Positions 24,204 through 34,622 of a stretch of DNA of 64,000 nucleotides are shown here, piece by piece. The translations under genes and the position numbers were made by a program. This DNA comes from JAAURB01 sp049649525 (GTDB taxonomy: Bacteria > Cyanobacteriota > Cyanobacteriia > Cyanobacteriales > Microcoleaceae): NCBI GenBank assembly GCA_049649525.1, contig JBARZE010000058.1, positions 1 through 64,000 of the forward strand. The letters run 5' to 3'. The notes under the pieces are model-generated. The model was not told where the DNA came from. It did not search any database and worked only from the letters and a program-made list of their open reading frames with translations. How positions within the stretch are numbered: the stretch's first letter is position 1; every line of letters starts with the position of its first letter.

Positions 24204-24510
24204 CAGAAATATATGCTTGTTTCAAGCAAAGAATTATACGTCGTAGAGCAGGTTAACACGATATAGCGCCAAGCGCAGGCAGTAGGTAATAGGTAGTCGG
24301 CGATAGAGGGATGAAGAACCTATCATATAAAGCTTCTAGAATTTTTTGGACTATCAAACTTTTTAACAAGACGACTCCAAACTTACGATAGATATCATTC
24401 GTCTTGATTTATTGGTTGTGTGGAAAGAATAGAGAAGACAATTTCGTATCATGCTCTGCTATTGCTGATAACCATTACAATGATTTGAATAAGCGTCTCA
24501 AAAAAAGTTT
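24204..24510. promoter_or_regulatory. Divergent intergenic region
   Basis: 307 bases between the divergent cyclophilin and TldE-like genes. I see only a GTAGGTAATAGGTAGTCGG near-repeat at about 24281. No gene. Confidence 0.35.
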
Positions 24511-25857
24511 ATGACTGTAGCAACTGCACCCACCCTAATTAGTGAAGACGAAGCGTTATCTCTAATTGACCAAGTCATTCAACAATCTGAATCAGAAGCC
24601 GTTGAAGTTAGCCTCAGCAATAATGAAGATAACCTGACTCGCTATTCTGAAAATCAAATTACCCAGAATGTTAGTAGTACAAAGTTTAAACTCTCTGTGA
24701 CTAGCTATTTTGGTCAACGTAGCGCTACAACTTCCACCACAGAATTAGATGTTGATGCGATCACAGAAACGTTACGACGCTCTGAAGAACTCGCCCGTAT
24801 TGCCCCAGAAGACCCTGAATGGGTTCCTTTGTTAGATCCTCAAACTTATGATAGCCGAATTCCTGCGTTTGATACTGCAACAGCTAATTTATCGCCGTTA
24901 TCTCGCGGAGAATTAATTCAAACGGTTTGCCAACGTTGTACAGCAGCCAAAGTAGACGGATCGGGTACATTAAGTACAGATGTTGAACTATTCGCGATTG
25001 GTAATTCTAACGGGTTACGCGCCTGTAATCGCCTCACAGCAGCGGATTTTGGATTTACCGCAAAAATTGAAACGGGTTCAGCCTGGACTCGTCGTAGCGC
25101 TTGGAGTGTGGAACAGTTACCCATCGAATCTTTGAGTGAAACCATCATTCAGCGGGCGTTTGCTGCCCGTAATCCGCGTGAAATTAAGCCAGGGGTGTAT
25201 CCGGTCATTTTTGATGGGGCGGCGTTTGCAGAGTTGCTGATGTGGGTGATGTTTAATCTCGATGCCCGCGCTGCTGATGAAGGGCGATCTTTTATGTCTC
25301 GTTTAGATGAAGATGGTAAGCTGATTGGTAATCATGTTGGGGAACAACTGTTTAGTCCGTTGGTACAGATAGAACGAAATCCGGCACATCCATTAGTTCA
25401 AGGATCGACGTTTTTCGGAAATGGTTTGAAGAAAGACCATTTAGATATTATTACAGACGGAATTCCCCAAACTTTATCTTACAGCCGTTATTGGGCAACT
25501 CAGAAAGGCGTTGAACCGCGAGGCTCGATGTATCCGGTGGTGATGCAGGGTTCAGAACAAAGTATAGGGGATTTGATTGCTCAAACTGAACGCGGTATTT
25601 TAGTTAATCGTGCTTGGTATGTTCGTTATGTTAATCCTCGCACGTTGGAAGTAACGGGTATGACGCGAGATGGTACTTTTTTGATTGAAGATGGGAAAAT
25701 TACAGATCCAATTAAAAATATGCGATTCAATCAGAGTTTACCAGAGATGTTACGGGATGTAGACGGTTTGAGTCAGGTTCATCGTTATGGCGGTAGCGTC
25801 ATACCAGGAGTAAGGGTGAAAGCGTTTAACTTCAGCAGTGTAACTGACAGTATCTAA
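24511..25857 (+). CDS. TldD/PmbA family protein (TldE-like)
   Basis: 448 residues with the family's N-terminal domain ('AVEVSLSNNEDNLTRYSENQITQN', in part 'LTRYSENQITQNV') and C-terminal domain ('GVYPVIFDGAAFAELL', 'NGLKKDHLDI', 'GDLIAQTERGILVNRAWY'). TldD and TldE form a heterodimeric metalloprotease that trims peptides such as antitoxins and RiPP precursors. The HExxxH zinc motif of TldD is absent; the matching region reads DARAADEGRSF, which points to the TldE/PmbA side. No partner gene is adjacent. Confidence 0.88.
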   Translation: MTVATAPTLISEDEALSLIDQVIQQSESEAVEVSLSNNEDNLTRYSENQITQNVSSTKFKLSVTSYFGQRSATTSTTELDVDAITETLRRSEELARIAPEDPEWVPLLDPQTYDSRIPAFDTATANLSPLSRGELIQTVCQRCTAAKVDGSGTLSTDVELFAIGNSNGLRACNRLTAADFGFTAKIETGSAWTRRSAWSVEQLPIESLSETIIQRAFAARNPREIKPGVYPVIFDGAAFAELLMWVMFNLDARAADEGRSFMSRLDEDGKLIGNHVGEQLFSPLVQIERNPAHPLVQGSTFFGNGLKKDHLDIITDGIPQTLSYSRYWATQKGVEPRGSMYPVVMQGSEQSIGDLIAQTERGILVNRAWYVRYVNPRTLEVTGMTRDGTFLIEDGKITDPIKNMRFNQSLPEMLRDVDGLSQVHRYGGSVIPGVRVKAFNFSSVTDSI

Positions 25858-25868
25858 CTCGTCTTAAG

Positions 25869-25908
25869 TTAATCACAAATCAGTTAATCACAAATCAGTT
25901 AATCACAA
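25869..25908 (+). repeat. Three tandem copies of TTAATCACAAATCAG
   Basis: Short direct repeats of about 15 bases lie between convergent genes and cover the last codons of the pentapeptide gene. Confidence 0.7.
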
Positions 25909-26432
25909 AATAGTGTATCTCGGGTATTGCGTCCGGTTACTGGGTTAGTGCCTGTTGCGACTTCACACAACTGTTTTTCTGTATCTTGGCGCAATACAAC
26001 ATCGGTAAAATCAGCACCATCAATGGTTGCACCCGAAAAATCTGTTCTGTAAGCAAAAGCCCCTTCTAAGATCGCGTTTGTTAAATTGGCTTTGGTGAAG
26101 CGGGCGGTGTCCAAGGTAGCATATCGCATATCGGCTCCCTCAAAGTTAGCAAATTGCATTTTTGCGCCGAATAAACTGACTCCCCGTAAGTCTGTATGAC
26201 TTAAATTGCTATTTTTCAGATCGGCAAAATCGAACTCTGAGTCAGTTAGGACTTGACCCGAAAAGTCTGAATTGGCTAAATCTTGTTTTTCATAATTTTC
26301 TGCCCATGCCGGAGTTATTATCATTGTCGAGACTAACATCCAACATCCGAATAACAGCACTACAGTCATGCGATGAATGCGGGAGAAAATTGGGAGATTG
26401 ATTTTGAGTTGATATTGATTTAGCAGTCCCAT
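25899..26432 (-). CDS. Exported pentapeptide-repeat protein
   Basis: 177 residues, or about 156 from the internal Met 22 (MTVVLLFGCWML). A hydrophobic signal ends at 'TPAWA', so it is exported, most likely to the thylakoid lumen or periplasm. About 12 pentapeptides of the A(D/N)LxX type follow (DLANSDFSGQ, DLKNSNLSHTDLRG, NLTNAILEGAF), which build a right-handed square beta helix. The tail has two Cys (QLCEVA, LFCD) that could pair. It resembles the small lumenal pentapeptide proteins of cyanobacteria and plants; role unknown. Confidence 0.85.
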   Translation of the reverse strand: MGLLNQYQLKINLPIFSRIHRMTVVLLFGCWMLVSTMIITPAWAENYEKQDLANSDFSGQVLTDSEFDFADLKNSNLSHTDLRGVSLFGAKMQFANFEGADMRYATLDTARFTKANLTNAILEGAFAYRTDFSGATIDGADFTDVVLRQDTEKQLCEVATGTNPVTGRNTRDTLFCD

Positions 26433-27214
26433 AGCTTCAGTCAGAACAAATTTTTAGATAAACAATCTTGATCCTACAGTGTATTGGGATCGTATAATCA
26501 CATTTTGGGAAATACCAACAGCAATTTTAGAAGTCAGACCCCCGCCTGCGCTGGTATAGACGTTACATGTAACGTTTCTACAGAAGTCACTCTGTAGTTA
26601 CGATAATATAATCGCAGATTGGTAAACAGCCGGATAGTAATTTTAATCAATAGTATAATTATAATTTTATTAATGACCGTTTGCGCGATTGCTTCTGCTG
26701 CTTGAGCGTTAACGGTGAATTTATTAACAATAAGTAAATCATTTTGCAGATCATGATACTCATATAGTCTTAATCTATTAAATGAGTGAATAAGTGACAG
26801 TATCTAGCTAGTTTTACGATTTTTATTTATATTACTGCCTATATCTATTTTTAGATCAATGAAATATAAACAATCTATTTTTTGGTACAGGATGGCTTCT
26901 GTGGCTAAAAGAATATCAATCTTGACCTAGAACCTAGGGCCTTACCTTCAATGAGATGATATTGCAGTGATAGAACAAAGCAATACTTCTATCAGATGAC
27001 TAACAATCAACCGTCTTAACTCAGGTAGATTAACAGTTTAAAATATGATGAATGATATTGTATTGTCCAATGGAACTTTAGGGAATACTAAGACTGCGGC
27101 AAAGCCGAACCCATCTGTACATTAACCAGAACAACTTATCGTTAATGAACTGGAGTAACTTTATCGTTTCCTCTGGTTTAAATAATTCGGGTTTTACATT
27201 TAGGAGTCTCAAGA
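26433..27214. promoter_or_regulatory. 780-base upstream region of the giant kinase
   Basis: No gene found. It contains the perfect palindrome CGTTACATGTAACG (26561-26574), one of a dispersed family, and long AT-rich tracts. The kinase ATG follows AGGAG at 27203-27207. Divergent from the pentapeptide gene, so promoters for both probably lie here. Confidence 0.45.
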
Positions 27215-30200
27215 ATGCCTACAAATTCCTTACCGTTTCAGAATTACGAAATTATTGATAATATACACGTTGGCTCTAAAACCCTTGTCTATCGAGCTAG
27301 AAGGATTTCCAATCAACAAAGCGTAATTTTAAAGATACTTCGCAATCAATATCCTACTTTAAATGAGCTAATTCAGTTCAAAAATCAATATAATATTATT
27401 CACAATTTAAATATTACGGGTATTGTGCAACCGACGGCATTAGAATCTGAGTCTAACAAATTAATTTTGGTGATGCCAGACGATGGCTCAATTTCCTTAA
27501 GTCAATATTTAAAAGCTCGGTATTTATCGCTAACAGAACGAATAGATATGGGATTGGAGGTGGGTCTAAAATTAGCTCAAACCCTAGAAAATCTTTATCA
27601 AAATAGAATTATACATAAAGACATTAAGCCTCAAAATATAATTATTCAGCCTGAAACTAAAGTGATTAATCTGATTGATTTTAGTATTGCATCCCAACTA
27701 TTGCAAGAAACTCAAAATATTCAAAATCCTAGTAATTTAGAAGGAACACTCGCTTATATCTCTCCAGAACAAACCGGGCGCATGAATCGAGGGATTGACT
27801 ACAGAACTGATTTTTACTCTTTAGGAATTACGTTATATGAAATCTTCACTGGAGAATTGTTATTTCAGAGTAACGATCCGTTAGAAATAATTCATTATCA
27901 TTTAGCGAAAGTGCCAATACCTTTAAAGGAAAAAAGAAAAGAAATTCCAGCATTACTTTCAGATATTGTGATGAAACTGGTCGCAAAAAATGCAGAGGAT
28001 CGTTATCAAAGTGCTGTTGGATTAAAAGCTGATTTAGAACATTGTTTATTAGAATGGAAAAAAACCGGAATAATTCAATATTTTAAACTAGGAAAACTGG
28101 ATCAATTAGCTCAGTTTAATATTCCCCAAAAAATTTATGGACGGGAAACTCAAATTAAACTGTTATTAGATGCTTTTAACCGCATTAATCAAGGTAGCTT
28201 TGAACTTGTTTTAATTGGTGGTTATTCGGGAGTCGGCAAAACAGCATTAGTTAACGAAATTTTAAGGCAATTAACTCAATCTAAGGGCTATTTTTCTTCT
28301 GGAAAATTCGATCAGTTTCAGTCCAATATCCCGATGGAAGCACCGATAAAGGCTTTGCGCTCAGTTGTGCAAGAATTGTTAACAGAAAGTCAAGAGCGTT
28401 TAGACTATTGGAAAAAGCGATTTTTAAGTGCTTTAGGAAGTAACGCTCAACTCATTGTTAATGTTATTCCAGAGTTAGAATTAATCATCGGAAAACAGCC
28501 CCCTGTGCCAGAAATTGGCCCCACAGAAGCAGCGCGTCGTTTTGCTCAAACCTTTACTTACTTCACTCAAGCCCTTGCAGATGCAAAACACCCTCATGTA
28601 CAATTTATTGATGATTGGCAATGGGCTGATAGCGCTACTTTACAAGCTTATTCTGATAGCTTACAGAATGATGATAATTCCTATTCTCTGCTAATTTCAG
28701 CTTATCGAGATAACGAAGTTAGTCCTAACCATCCGTTTATCAAAATGGTGGAATCTTTGCGACAAACAAAGGTTAAAATTACAGAAATTAAATTAGAATC
28801 CTTACAACTGATTCATCTTGCACAACTGGTTGCCGACACCTTACATACCTCTGTTGAAAAGGTAATGCCGTTGGCAGAGTTGCTGTATGAAAAAACTGAT
28901 GGAAATCCTTTTTTCCTGACTCAATTACTCAAATCATTGTATGAAAATGGATTAATTTGGTTTGATACTTTATCTCGTCAGTGGCAGTGGGACTGGGCAA
29001 AAATTAAACAACAAGGCGTTACAGATAATGTAGTTGAATTGATGATTAGCCGAATTAATCAGTTACCTAAACCTACTCAAAATACTTTAAAATTAGCGGC
29101 TTGTATTGGCAATCAATTTGACTTACAAACGTTAGCTATTACAGCAGAAACTTCTATTGAAAAAGCAGCACAGAATTTGTGGTCAGCCATTCAAGAAGGG
29201 TTTATTATTCCTTTGAGTGAAGCTTACAAAGTTTATTCATATCATTCAGAAACTGATCATTTAACCTTAAATTGTAATTGTAATTATCGCTTTCTCCACG
29301 ACCGGGTGCAACAGGCGGCTTATGAGTTAATTCCTGAAGCAGATAAACAAATAACTCATTATCAAATCGGACATCTTTTACTGGCACAAACGCCACCGGA
29401 AAATAGAGGGGATAATATTTTTGAGTTAGTGGGTCAGTTAAATTATGGAATTAATCTAATTTCTACTCAAAAACAGCGAAATGAATTAGCAGAGTTAAAT
29501 TTAATAGCAGTCCAAAAAGCGAAAAATTCGGCGGCTTATCAAGTCGCGCAAAAGTATTGTGAAATGGGGATCAGTTTATTACCTCAAAGTACTTGGAAAA
29601 CTGATTATAAGTTAATGTATACTTTGCATCGAGAAGCGGCTGAAACAAGTTATTTGTGTGGGGATTTCCAGCAAGCTGAAGCGCTTTATTCTACGACTTT
29701 AGCCCAGGCTCAAACCGTTTTAGACAAAGCTGTCATTTATCGCATTCAGATGACTCAATACCAGCTTCAAGGACGAAATGCAGAAGCCATTGCCATTCAA
29801 CATCAAAGCTTACAATTGTTTGGCTATAAAATGCCAGAAACCCTCGAGAAGATTCAAGCTAATTTAGATCGAGAAATTAAAAACGTTAATCAATTCTTAG
29901 AAAAAGATCGCGTTGAGTCTATCTTAAAATTGCCTAAAATGCAGGATGAAAATATTGCGGAAATGCTACGAACTCTGCAAATTTTGTTTTACACTGCATG
30001 GGTGGATGGTCAACCTATATTAGCATTATTAGCATTAGCAAAGATGACGACATTATCATTAAAATATGGTAATATCGATTTGTCTCCCTTTGGTTATGTT
30101 GGTTATGGAATGATTGCCAATATTCAACTGAAAAACCCTCAAATTGCTTACCAATTTGGTAGTATAGCGGTGCGGCTTTGTGAACAATTTGATAACCCTG

Positions 30201-33200
30201 ATGTGGCAGGAATGACGAACTTCTTATTTGCTTCTGATGTTCATAGTTGGAGTCGTCCGCTACGAGAAGCCGATATTTATTACGAAGATGCATTTCAATA
30301 CAGCATGATGGCAGGAAGCTGGCTAACGCTTAGTTATATAATGATGCTAAGTGGTTCAGATCAGCTAACTTATGGTAAAAACTTGATAGAATTACATAAA
30401 ATTGTTCAAGATAACGCTGATTTTCTTCTGCAAATTAAAAGTTTAGAAAATAGAGATGCATTGCTTGCAGGAGTCCTCCAACCTGTGCGACATTTATTGG
30501 GTTTAACCAAGACAGTCAATAGTTTTGATGATGATGATTTTAGCGAAGCGGAATATTTAGAGAAATATAAAAATCAACTGTATCATTTAGCTTGGTTTTA
30601 TTCTGTCAAAATTCGCCATACTTATTTATTAAATCAATCCGATGATTATTTAGAATTAATATCCAAGCTAGACATTATTGAAAATACAATCCCCACTCAT
30701 GCCAAAGTTCCTTCTACTGTCTTTTATGTCGCCCTCATGCATTTAAGTTTAGTCGATACAAATCATGAGAATATTCCAGATCAATTTCATTGGCAAGCTA
30801 TGATTTCTTTAGAAGAAAAGCTGAACGGATGGCAGCAACATTCTCCTGAAAATATCCAGCATAAATATCTTCTCATTCAAGCAGAAAAAGCCCGGATAAA
30901 ACATGAAAAAATAGCCGCCATTGATTATTATGAACAGGCAATTAATCAAGCACAAAATCAAGGCTATATTTATGAAGAAGCACTGGGGAATGAATTAGCA
31001 GCAAAATTTTATTTAAATTGGGGTAAACAAAAAATAGCTCGGACTTATTTAATGGAGGCTTATCGTTGTTATGAACACTGGGGAGCTACAGTAAAAATAA
31101 ATCAGCTTGCACAAGAATATCCTGATATATTTAACTCAATTTCAAAGCCAGAACAGGGTAGCGCTAAGATTCTCCAAAGCCTCAATAGTGTAAGTTCTTT
31201 ATCCTCTCAATTCAGCTATTCTAATGGTTCTAATAGTAGCACCAGTTTAGTTCATTTTTTAGATTTAGTCAGTGTATTGAAAATGTCTCAAGCTATTTCT
31301 GAGGAAATTGATATAGACAAACTGGTCACCAAACTCATGCAGATGATTTTAGAAAATGCCGGAGCTACCAAAGGCGTTTTGATGTTTAATCAGGCATCTG
31401 AATTAATGGTTGAAGCAGTTGCTATCCAAGGAAAAGACTCTCCCGATCACTTTAATATAACTCCACAAAAATTACCTGTTACAGAGAGTGATAATATTCT
31501 ATTAAAGATCGTTAATTCGGTTCAACGACAATTAAAACCGATTGTAGTAGATGATGTATTGAATCAGCCAGAATACGCTACAGATCCTTATATTCTTAAG
31601 CAACAACCCAAAAGTTTACTCTGCTTACCCATTCTCAGTGCTGGTCAATTACTCGCAGTTTTGTATCTAGAAAATCATTTAATTACTCATGCTTTTACAG
31701 CCGAACGGATGGAAGTGTTAAAACTGTTGTGTTCTCAGGCAGCAATTTCTTTAAATAATGCTAAACTTTATCATCAATCTCAGAATTATGCAGAACAACT
31801 ACAAACCTCTCAAACATTATTAAAATCCGTCTTAGATAATATTCCTCAATTGATTTTCTGGAAAGATAAAAACAGTGTATTTTTAGGTTGTAACAAGAAT
31901 GCGGCTAAAGTAGTTGGGTTGAATTCTCCAGCAGAAATTGTTGGAAAAACAGATTATGATATGCCTTCGACACCAGAACAAACTGAATCTTATCTTCAAT
32001 CCGATCGCGAAGTCATAAAGTCCGGTATTGCTCAACTACATATTATCGAACCTCACCAACAAGCAGACGGTAAACAAGCTTGGATAGAAACCAATAAAAT
32101 TCCCCTGCGAAATGCGAATGGAGAAATGTTTGGAATTCTGTGTACGCTGGAAGATATTACCGAGCGTAAACGATTTGAAGACAATCTAAAAAATTATAAT
32201 GAAACCTTAGAAACTCAAGTCAAAGAGCGAACCGCTCAACTGCAAGAAGCTCAACGCATCGCTCAAGTGGGAAATTGGGATCTAAATGTGGAAACAGGTC
32301 AGTTTTCGGGTTCTGAAGCGGCTTATAAAGTGTATGGTCTGTCGATAGAAAAACATAACCAAGTCCCAATAGAAGAGCTAGACAAATATTATGCCCCAAA
32401 AGAGTCAGAAAAGTTGCAGCAGGCGATGACTCAAACAATTCTAACCGGAGAGAGTTTTGAGCTAGAATTACTGATGACTAAAATCAATGGAGAGCCGGGC
32501 TATGTTCATATTAAGGGAGAAGCAGTTAAAAATCAACAAGGGCAAGTCACCCATGTGTTTGGAACATTAATGAACATTACTGAACGAAAACAGATGGAAT
32601 TAAAGCTGAAAAAACAGACCAAACAGTTAAAAAATACTTTGAAAGAACTAAAACAAACTCAAGCACAAGTGATTCAGAGTGAGAAAATGTCGAGTTTAGG
32701 ACAAATGGTGGGGGGCGTAGCTCATGAGATTAATAATCCGGTTAATTTTATTCATGCTAATATAGAATATGCGGAACAATACAGTCAGGATTTATTGGGA
32801 TTAGTTGAGCTGTATCAAGATTATTATCCGGAAGTATCTGAGGAGATTGAAGAAAGAATAGAAGAGATTGATTTAGAGTATTTGCAAGCAGATTATCCCA
32901 AGCTATTGCAATCAATGAAAACCGGAACAGAACGAATTCGGGCGATTGTGCTTTCCCTACGGAATTTCTCGCGGTTGGATGAAGCAGAACTGAAAGAAGC
33001 AGATATTAACGAAGGATTAGAAAGCACATTATTAATTATACAAAATCGCTTGAAATATTCCCATATAGAAGTTAGTAAAAATTATGGTGATTTACCGCAA
33101 ATCCAATGTTATCCGAGTCAACTGAATCAGGTATTTATGAATATTCTGAGTAATGCTATTGATGCAATAGAAGCACAATCTCAACCGGGTAAAATTTCGA

Positions 33201-33466
33201 TTCAAACAGAATTCTTTGAGAAAAATTGGATCAAAATTCGGATTGCAGATAATGGCTGTGGTATTGCTGAAAGCAAGCTGAACAAAATATTTGACCCTTT
33301 TTATACCACAAAACCTGTGGGTAAAGGAACTGGTTTAGGTTTATCGGTCGCTTATCAAATTATTACTGAAAAACATCAGGGTAAACTTTGCTGTCGCTCA
33401 ATTCCAGGGCAGGAAACTGAGTTTATTATTGAACTGCCTATTGATACGAGTTGGATGAAAAATTGA
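27215..33466 (+). CDS. Giant hybrid Ser/Thr kinase - AAA ATPase - GAF - PAS - histidine kinase
   Basis: 2083 residues. Order: Ser/Thr kinase (about 8-270) with HKDIKPQN near 134 and the Mg motif DFS instead of DFG. Next is an AAA-type ATPase with Walker A GGYSGVGKTAL near 334. A long TPR-like helical region (about 700-1320) follows, then a GAF domain (about 1352-1510) and two PAS domains (about 1535-1640 and 1680-1790, each ending '.ITERK'). A coiled coil leads to a HisKA box with the phospho-His in GGVAHEINNP (near 1838) and a HATPase (NILSNAIDAI, GTGLGLSVAYQI). This is the HstK-type architecture of filamentous cyanobacteria. No response regulator is adjacent. No membrane segment, so a cytosolic sensor. 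Confidence 0.9.
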   Translation: MPTNSLPFQNYEIIDNIHVGSKTLVYRARRISNQQSVILKILRNQYPTLNELIQFKNQYNIIHNLNITGIVQPTALESESNKLILVMPDDGSISLSQYLKARYLSLTERIDMGLEVGLKLAQTLENLYQNRIIHKDIKPQNIIIQPETKVINLIDFSIASQLLQETQNIQNPSNLEGTLAYISPEQTGRMNRGIDYRTDFYSLGITLYEIFTGELLFQSNDPLEIIHYHLAKVPIPLKEKRKEIPALLSDIVMKLVAKNAEDRYQSAVGLKADLEHCLLEWKKTGIIQYFKLGKLDQLAQFNIPQKIYGRETQIKLLLDAFNRINQGSFELVLIGGYSGVGKTALVNEILRQLTQSKGYFSSGKFDQFQSNIPMEAPIKALRSVVQELLTESQERLDYWKKRFLSALGSNAQLIVNVIPELELIIGKQPPVPEIGPTEAARRFAQTFTYFTQALADAKHPHVQFIDDWQWADSATLQAYSDSLQNDDNSYSLLISAYRDNEVSPNHPFIKMVESLRQTKVKITEIKLESLQLIHLAQLVADTLHTSVEKVMPLAELLYEKTDGNPFFLTQLLKSLYENGLIWFDTLSRQWQWDWAKIKQQGVTDNVVELMISRINQLPKPTQNTLKLAACIGNQFDLQTLAITAETSIEKAAQNLWSAIQEGFIIPLSEAYKVYSYHSETDHLTLNCNCNYRFLHDRVQQAAYELIPEADKQITHYQIGHLLLAQTPPENRGDNIFELVGQLNYGINLISTQKQRNELAELNLIAVQKAKNSAAYQVAQKYCEMGISLLPQSTWKTDYKLMYTLHREAAETSYLCGDFQQAEALYSTTLAQAQTVLDKAVIYRIQMTQYQLQGRNAEAIAIQHQSLQLFGYKMPETLEKIQANLDREIKNVNQFLEKDRVESILKLPKMQDENIAEMLRTLQILFYTAWVDGQPILALLALAKMTTLSLKYGNIDLSPFGYVGYGMIANIQLKNPQIAYQFGSIAVRLCEQFDNPDVAGMTNFLFASDVHSWSRPLREADIYYEDAFQYSMMAGSWLTLSYIMMLSGSDQLTYGKNLIELHKIVQDNADFLLQIKSLENRDALLAGVLQPVRHLLGLTKTVNSFDDDDFSEAEYLEKYKNQLYHLAWFYSVKIRHTYLLNQSDDYLELISKLDIIENTIPTHAKVPSTVFYVALMHLSLVDTNHENIPDQFHWQAMISLEEKLNGWQQHSPENIQHKYLLIQAEKARIKHEKIAAIDYYEQAINQAQNQGYIYEEALGNELAAKFYLNWGKQKIARTYLMEAYRCYEHWGATVKINQLAQEYPDIFNSISKPEQGSAKILQSLNSVSSLSSQFSYSNGSNSSTSLVHFLDLVSVLKMSQAISEEIDIDKLVTKLMQMILENAGATKGVLMFNQASELMVEAVAIQGKDSPDHFNITPQKLPVTESDNILLKIVNSVQRQLKPIVVDDVLNQPEYATDPYILKQQPKSLLCLPILSAGQLLAVLYLENHLITHAFTAERMEVLKLLCSQAAISLNNAKLYHQSQNYAEQLQTSQTLLKSVLDNIPQLIFWKDKNSVFLGCNKNAAKVVGLNSPAEIVGKTDYDMPSTPEQTESYLQSDREVIKSGIAQLHIIEPHQQADGKQAWIETNKIPLRNANGEMFGILCTLEDITERKRFEDNLKNYNETLETQVKERTAQLQEAQRIAQVGNWDLNVETGQFSGSEAAYKVYGLSIEKHNQVPIEELDKYYAPKESEKLQQAMTQTILTGESFELELLMTKINGEPGYVHIKGEAVKNQQGQVTHVFGTLMNITERKQMELKLKKQTKQLKNTLKELKQTQAQVIQSEKMSSLGQMVGGVAHEINNPVNFIHANIEYAEQYSQDLLGLVELYQDYYPEVSEEIEERIEEIDLEYLQADYPKLLQSMKTGTERIRAIVLSLRNFSRLDEAELKEADINEGLESTLLIIQNRLKYSHIEVSKNYGDLPQIQCYPSQLNQVFMNILSNAIDAIEAQSQPGKISIQTEFFEKNWIKIRIADNGCGIAESKLNKIFDPFYTTKPVGKGTGLGLSVAYQIITEKHQGKLCCRSIPGQETEFIIELPIDTSWMKN

Positions 33467-33758
33467 GATAAAATCTTGACACTCAATCGGCTAAAAAGTA
33501 ATGAAATTTATAATATAGCGGTACATATTGACTTTATGACATTTTTAAAAATCGCGTAGCGCTACAACTGATTGAATCAAGTCTCTCTTCAGTTCTATTT
33601 CTTGAGGGGGATGTCAATTTAACTTTAATCAAAAATAATAGAAAGTAAAGAAAATTGCTCACTTAAGAAGTATTCGATCAGTAAGTCAACCTGTAAAAGT
33701 ATCTTCTCAATTTCGTTATCTTTCTTGATATATCTCGTGAAAATTAGTTTTATAAGCG
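33467..33758. other. Intergenic, no gene seen
   Basis: 292 AT-rich bases between the kinase and the lipoprotein gene. GCGTAGCGCTAC near 33554 is a short palindrome. No structured terminator with a T run was found. Confidence 0.35.
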
Positions 33759-34355
33759 ATGAGACACAAAAAATTAATCTTTTCAAAGTCACTACTATTG
33801 TTATTTGCCTTATTATTAGTTCCCCTCACTGCTTGCCAAATTGAAAAAGAAGAATCAGGCAGTTTACCTGATATTGATGTGAATGTAGAACCTGGAAGTT
33901 TACCAGAATACGATATTGAAGGCCCTGATGTAAATGTGGGGACGACTGAAAAAACTATTACCGTTCCGAAACTCGTTGTGATTCAAGAAGAAGAAACAAT
34001 TGAGGTTCCCTACATCGATATTGATGTACCAGGGGCTCAACGAGAAGAACGCACAATTACAACAGAGGTCGAGGTTCCCACCAGTGGTTATACCCTAGAT
34101 ATAACGGATATTTACGCTGTTAATAATCAACTTTGGGTGATTTCTCAACTCACAGAAACTGACCCAAACGCACCACAAGCAAGTATGCGCGTTTCTGACC
34201 GTGTGGTGCTAAATGCTCCAGACTCATCCATCCGTCATTATGTTATCGGCGAACGACCTCAGGGTAGCTTCAATGAACAGTATACTTTTATTAATGACCG
34301 ACAGGCGATCGCTTCTCAGCTTGAGTCTGGACGACAAATCTATCAACAATTGTAA
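33759..34355 (+). CDS. Hypothetical lipoprotein
   Basis: 198 residues. Signal peptide (residues 1-25: basic start, LLLLFALLLVP core) ends in the lipobox LTAC, so the mature protein is lipid-anchored at Cys 26. An acidic, low-complexity linker with repeated 'DVNV/DIDV' steps (about 35-100) leads to a small C-terminal domain (YTLDITDIYAVNNQLWVISQ). I do not recognise a family. It may share a transcript with the small membrane protein 16 bases downstream. Confidence 0.7.
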   Translation: MRHKKLIFSKSLLLLFALLLVPLTACQIEKEESGSLPDIDVNVEPGSLPEYDIEGPDVNVGTTEKTITVPKLVVIQEEETIEVPYIDIDVPGAQREERTITTEVEVPTSGYTLDITDIYAVNNQLWVISQLTETDPNAPQASMRVSDRVVLNAPDSSIRHYVIGERPQGSFNEQYTFINDRQAIASQLESGRQIYQQL

Positions 34356-34370
34356 TTAATTATCAACATT

Positions 34371-34529
34371 ATGGACATCATCAGAATCATCGCTGCTATT
34401 TTTCTCCCACCACTGGGTGTGTTTTTGCAAGTTGGAATTGGCCCTCAATTTTGGATTAATATTTTGCTAACCTTATTGGGTTATATTCCGGGTATTATTC
34501 ACGCAATTTGGATTATTTGGAAGCGTTAA
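34371..34529 (+). CDS. Pmp3/YqaE-family small membrane protein
   Basis: 52 residues from ATG 34371 to TAA 34527-34529. It has the family layout of two membrane helices: 'IAAIFLPPLGVFLQVG' with the conserved PP-GV, then 'FWINILLTLLGYIPGIIHAI'. Pmp3/YqaE proteins are stress-linked plasma-membrane proteolipids that affect ion homeostasis and membrane potential. The short hydrophobic length fits the family's 50-60 residues. It follows the lipoprotein gene by 15 bases on the same strand. Confidence 0.85.
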   Translation: MDIIRIIAAIFLPPLGVFLQVGIGPQFWINILLTLLGYIPGIIHAIWIIWKR

Positions 34530-34622
34530 TTCATCTTAGCTGAATTTAAGAGAATAACCACAAAGGCACGAAGGACAACAGAGAAGTTTTTCGTGTTCTT
34601 TTTAAATTACTTACACACTTTC

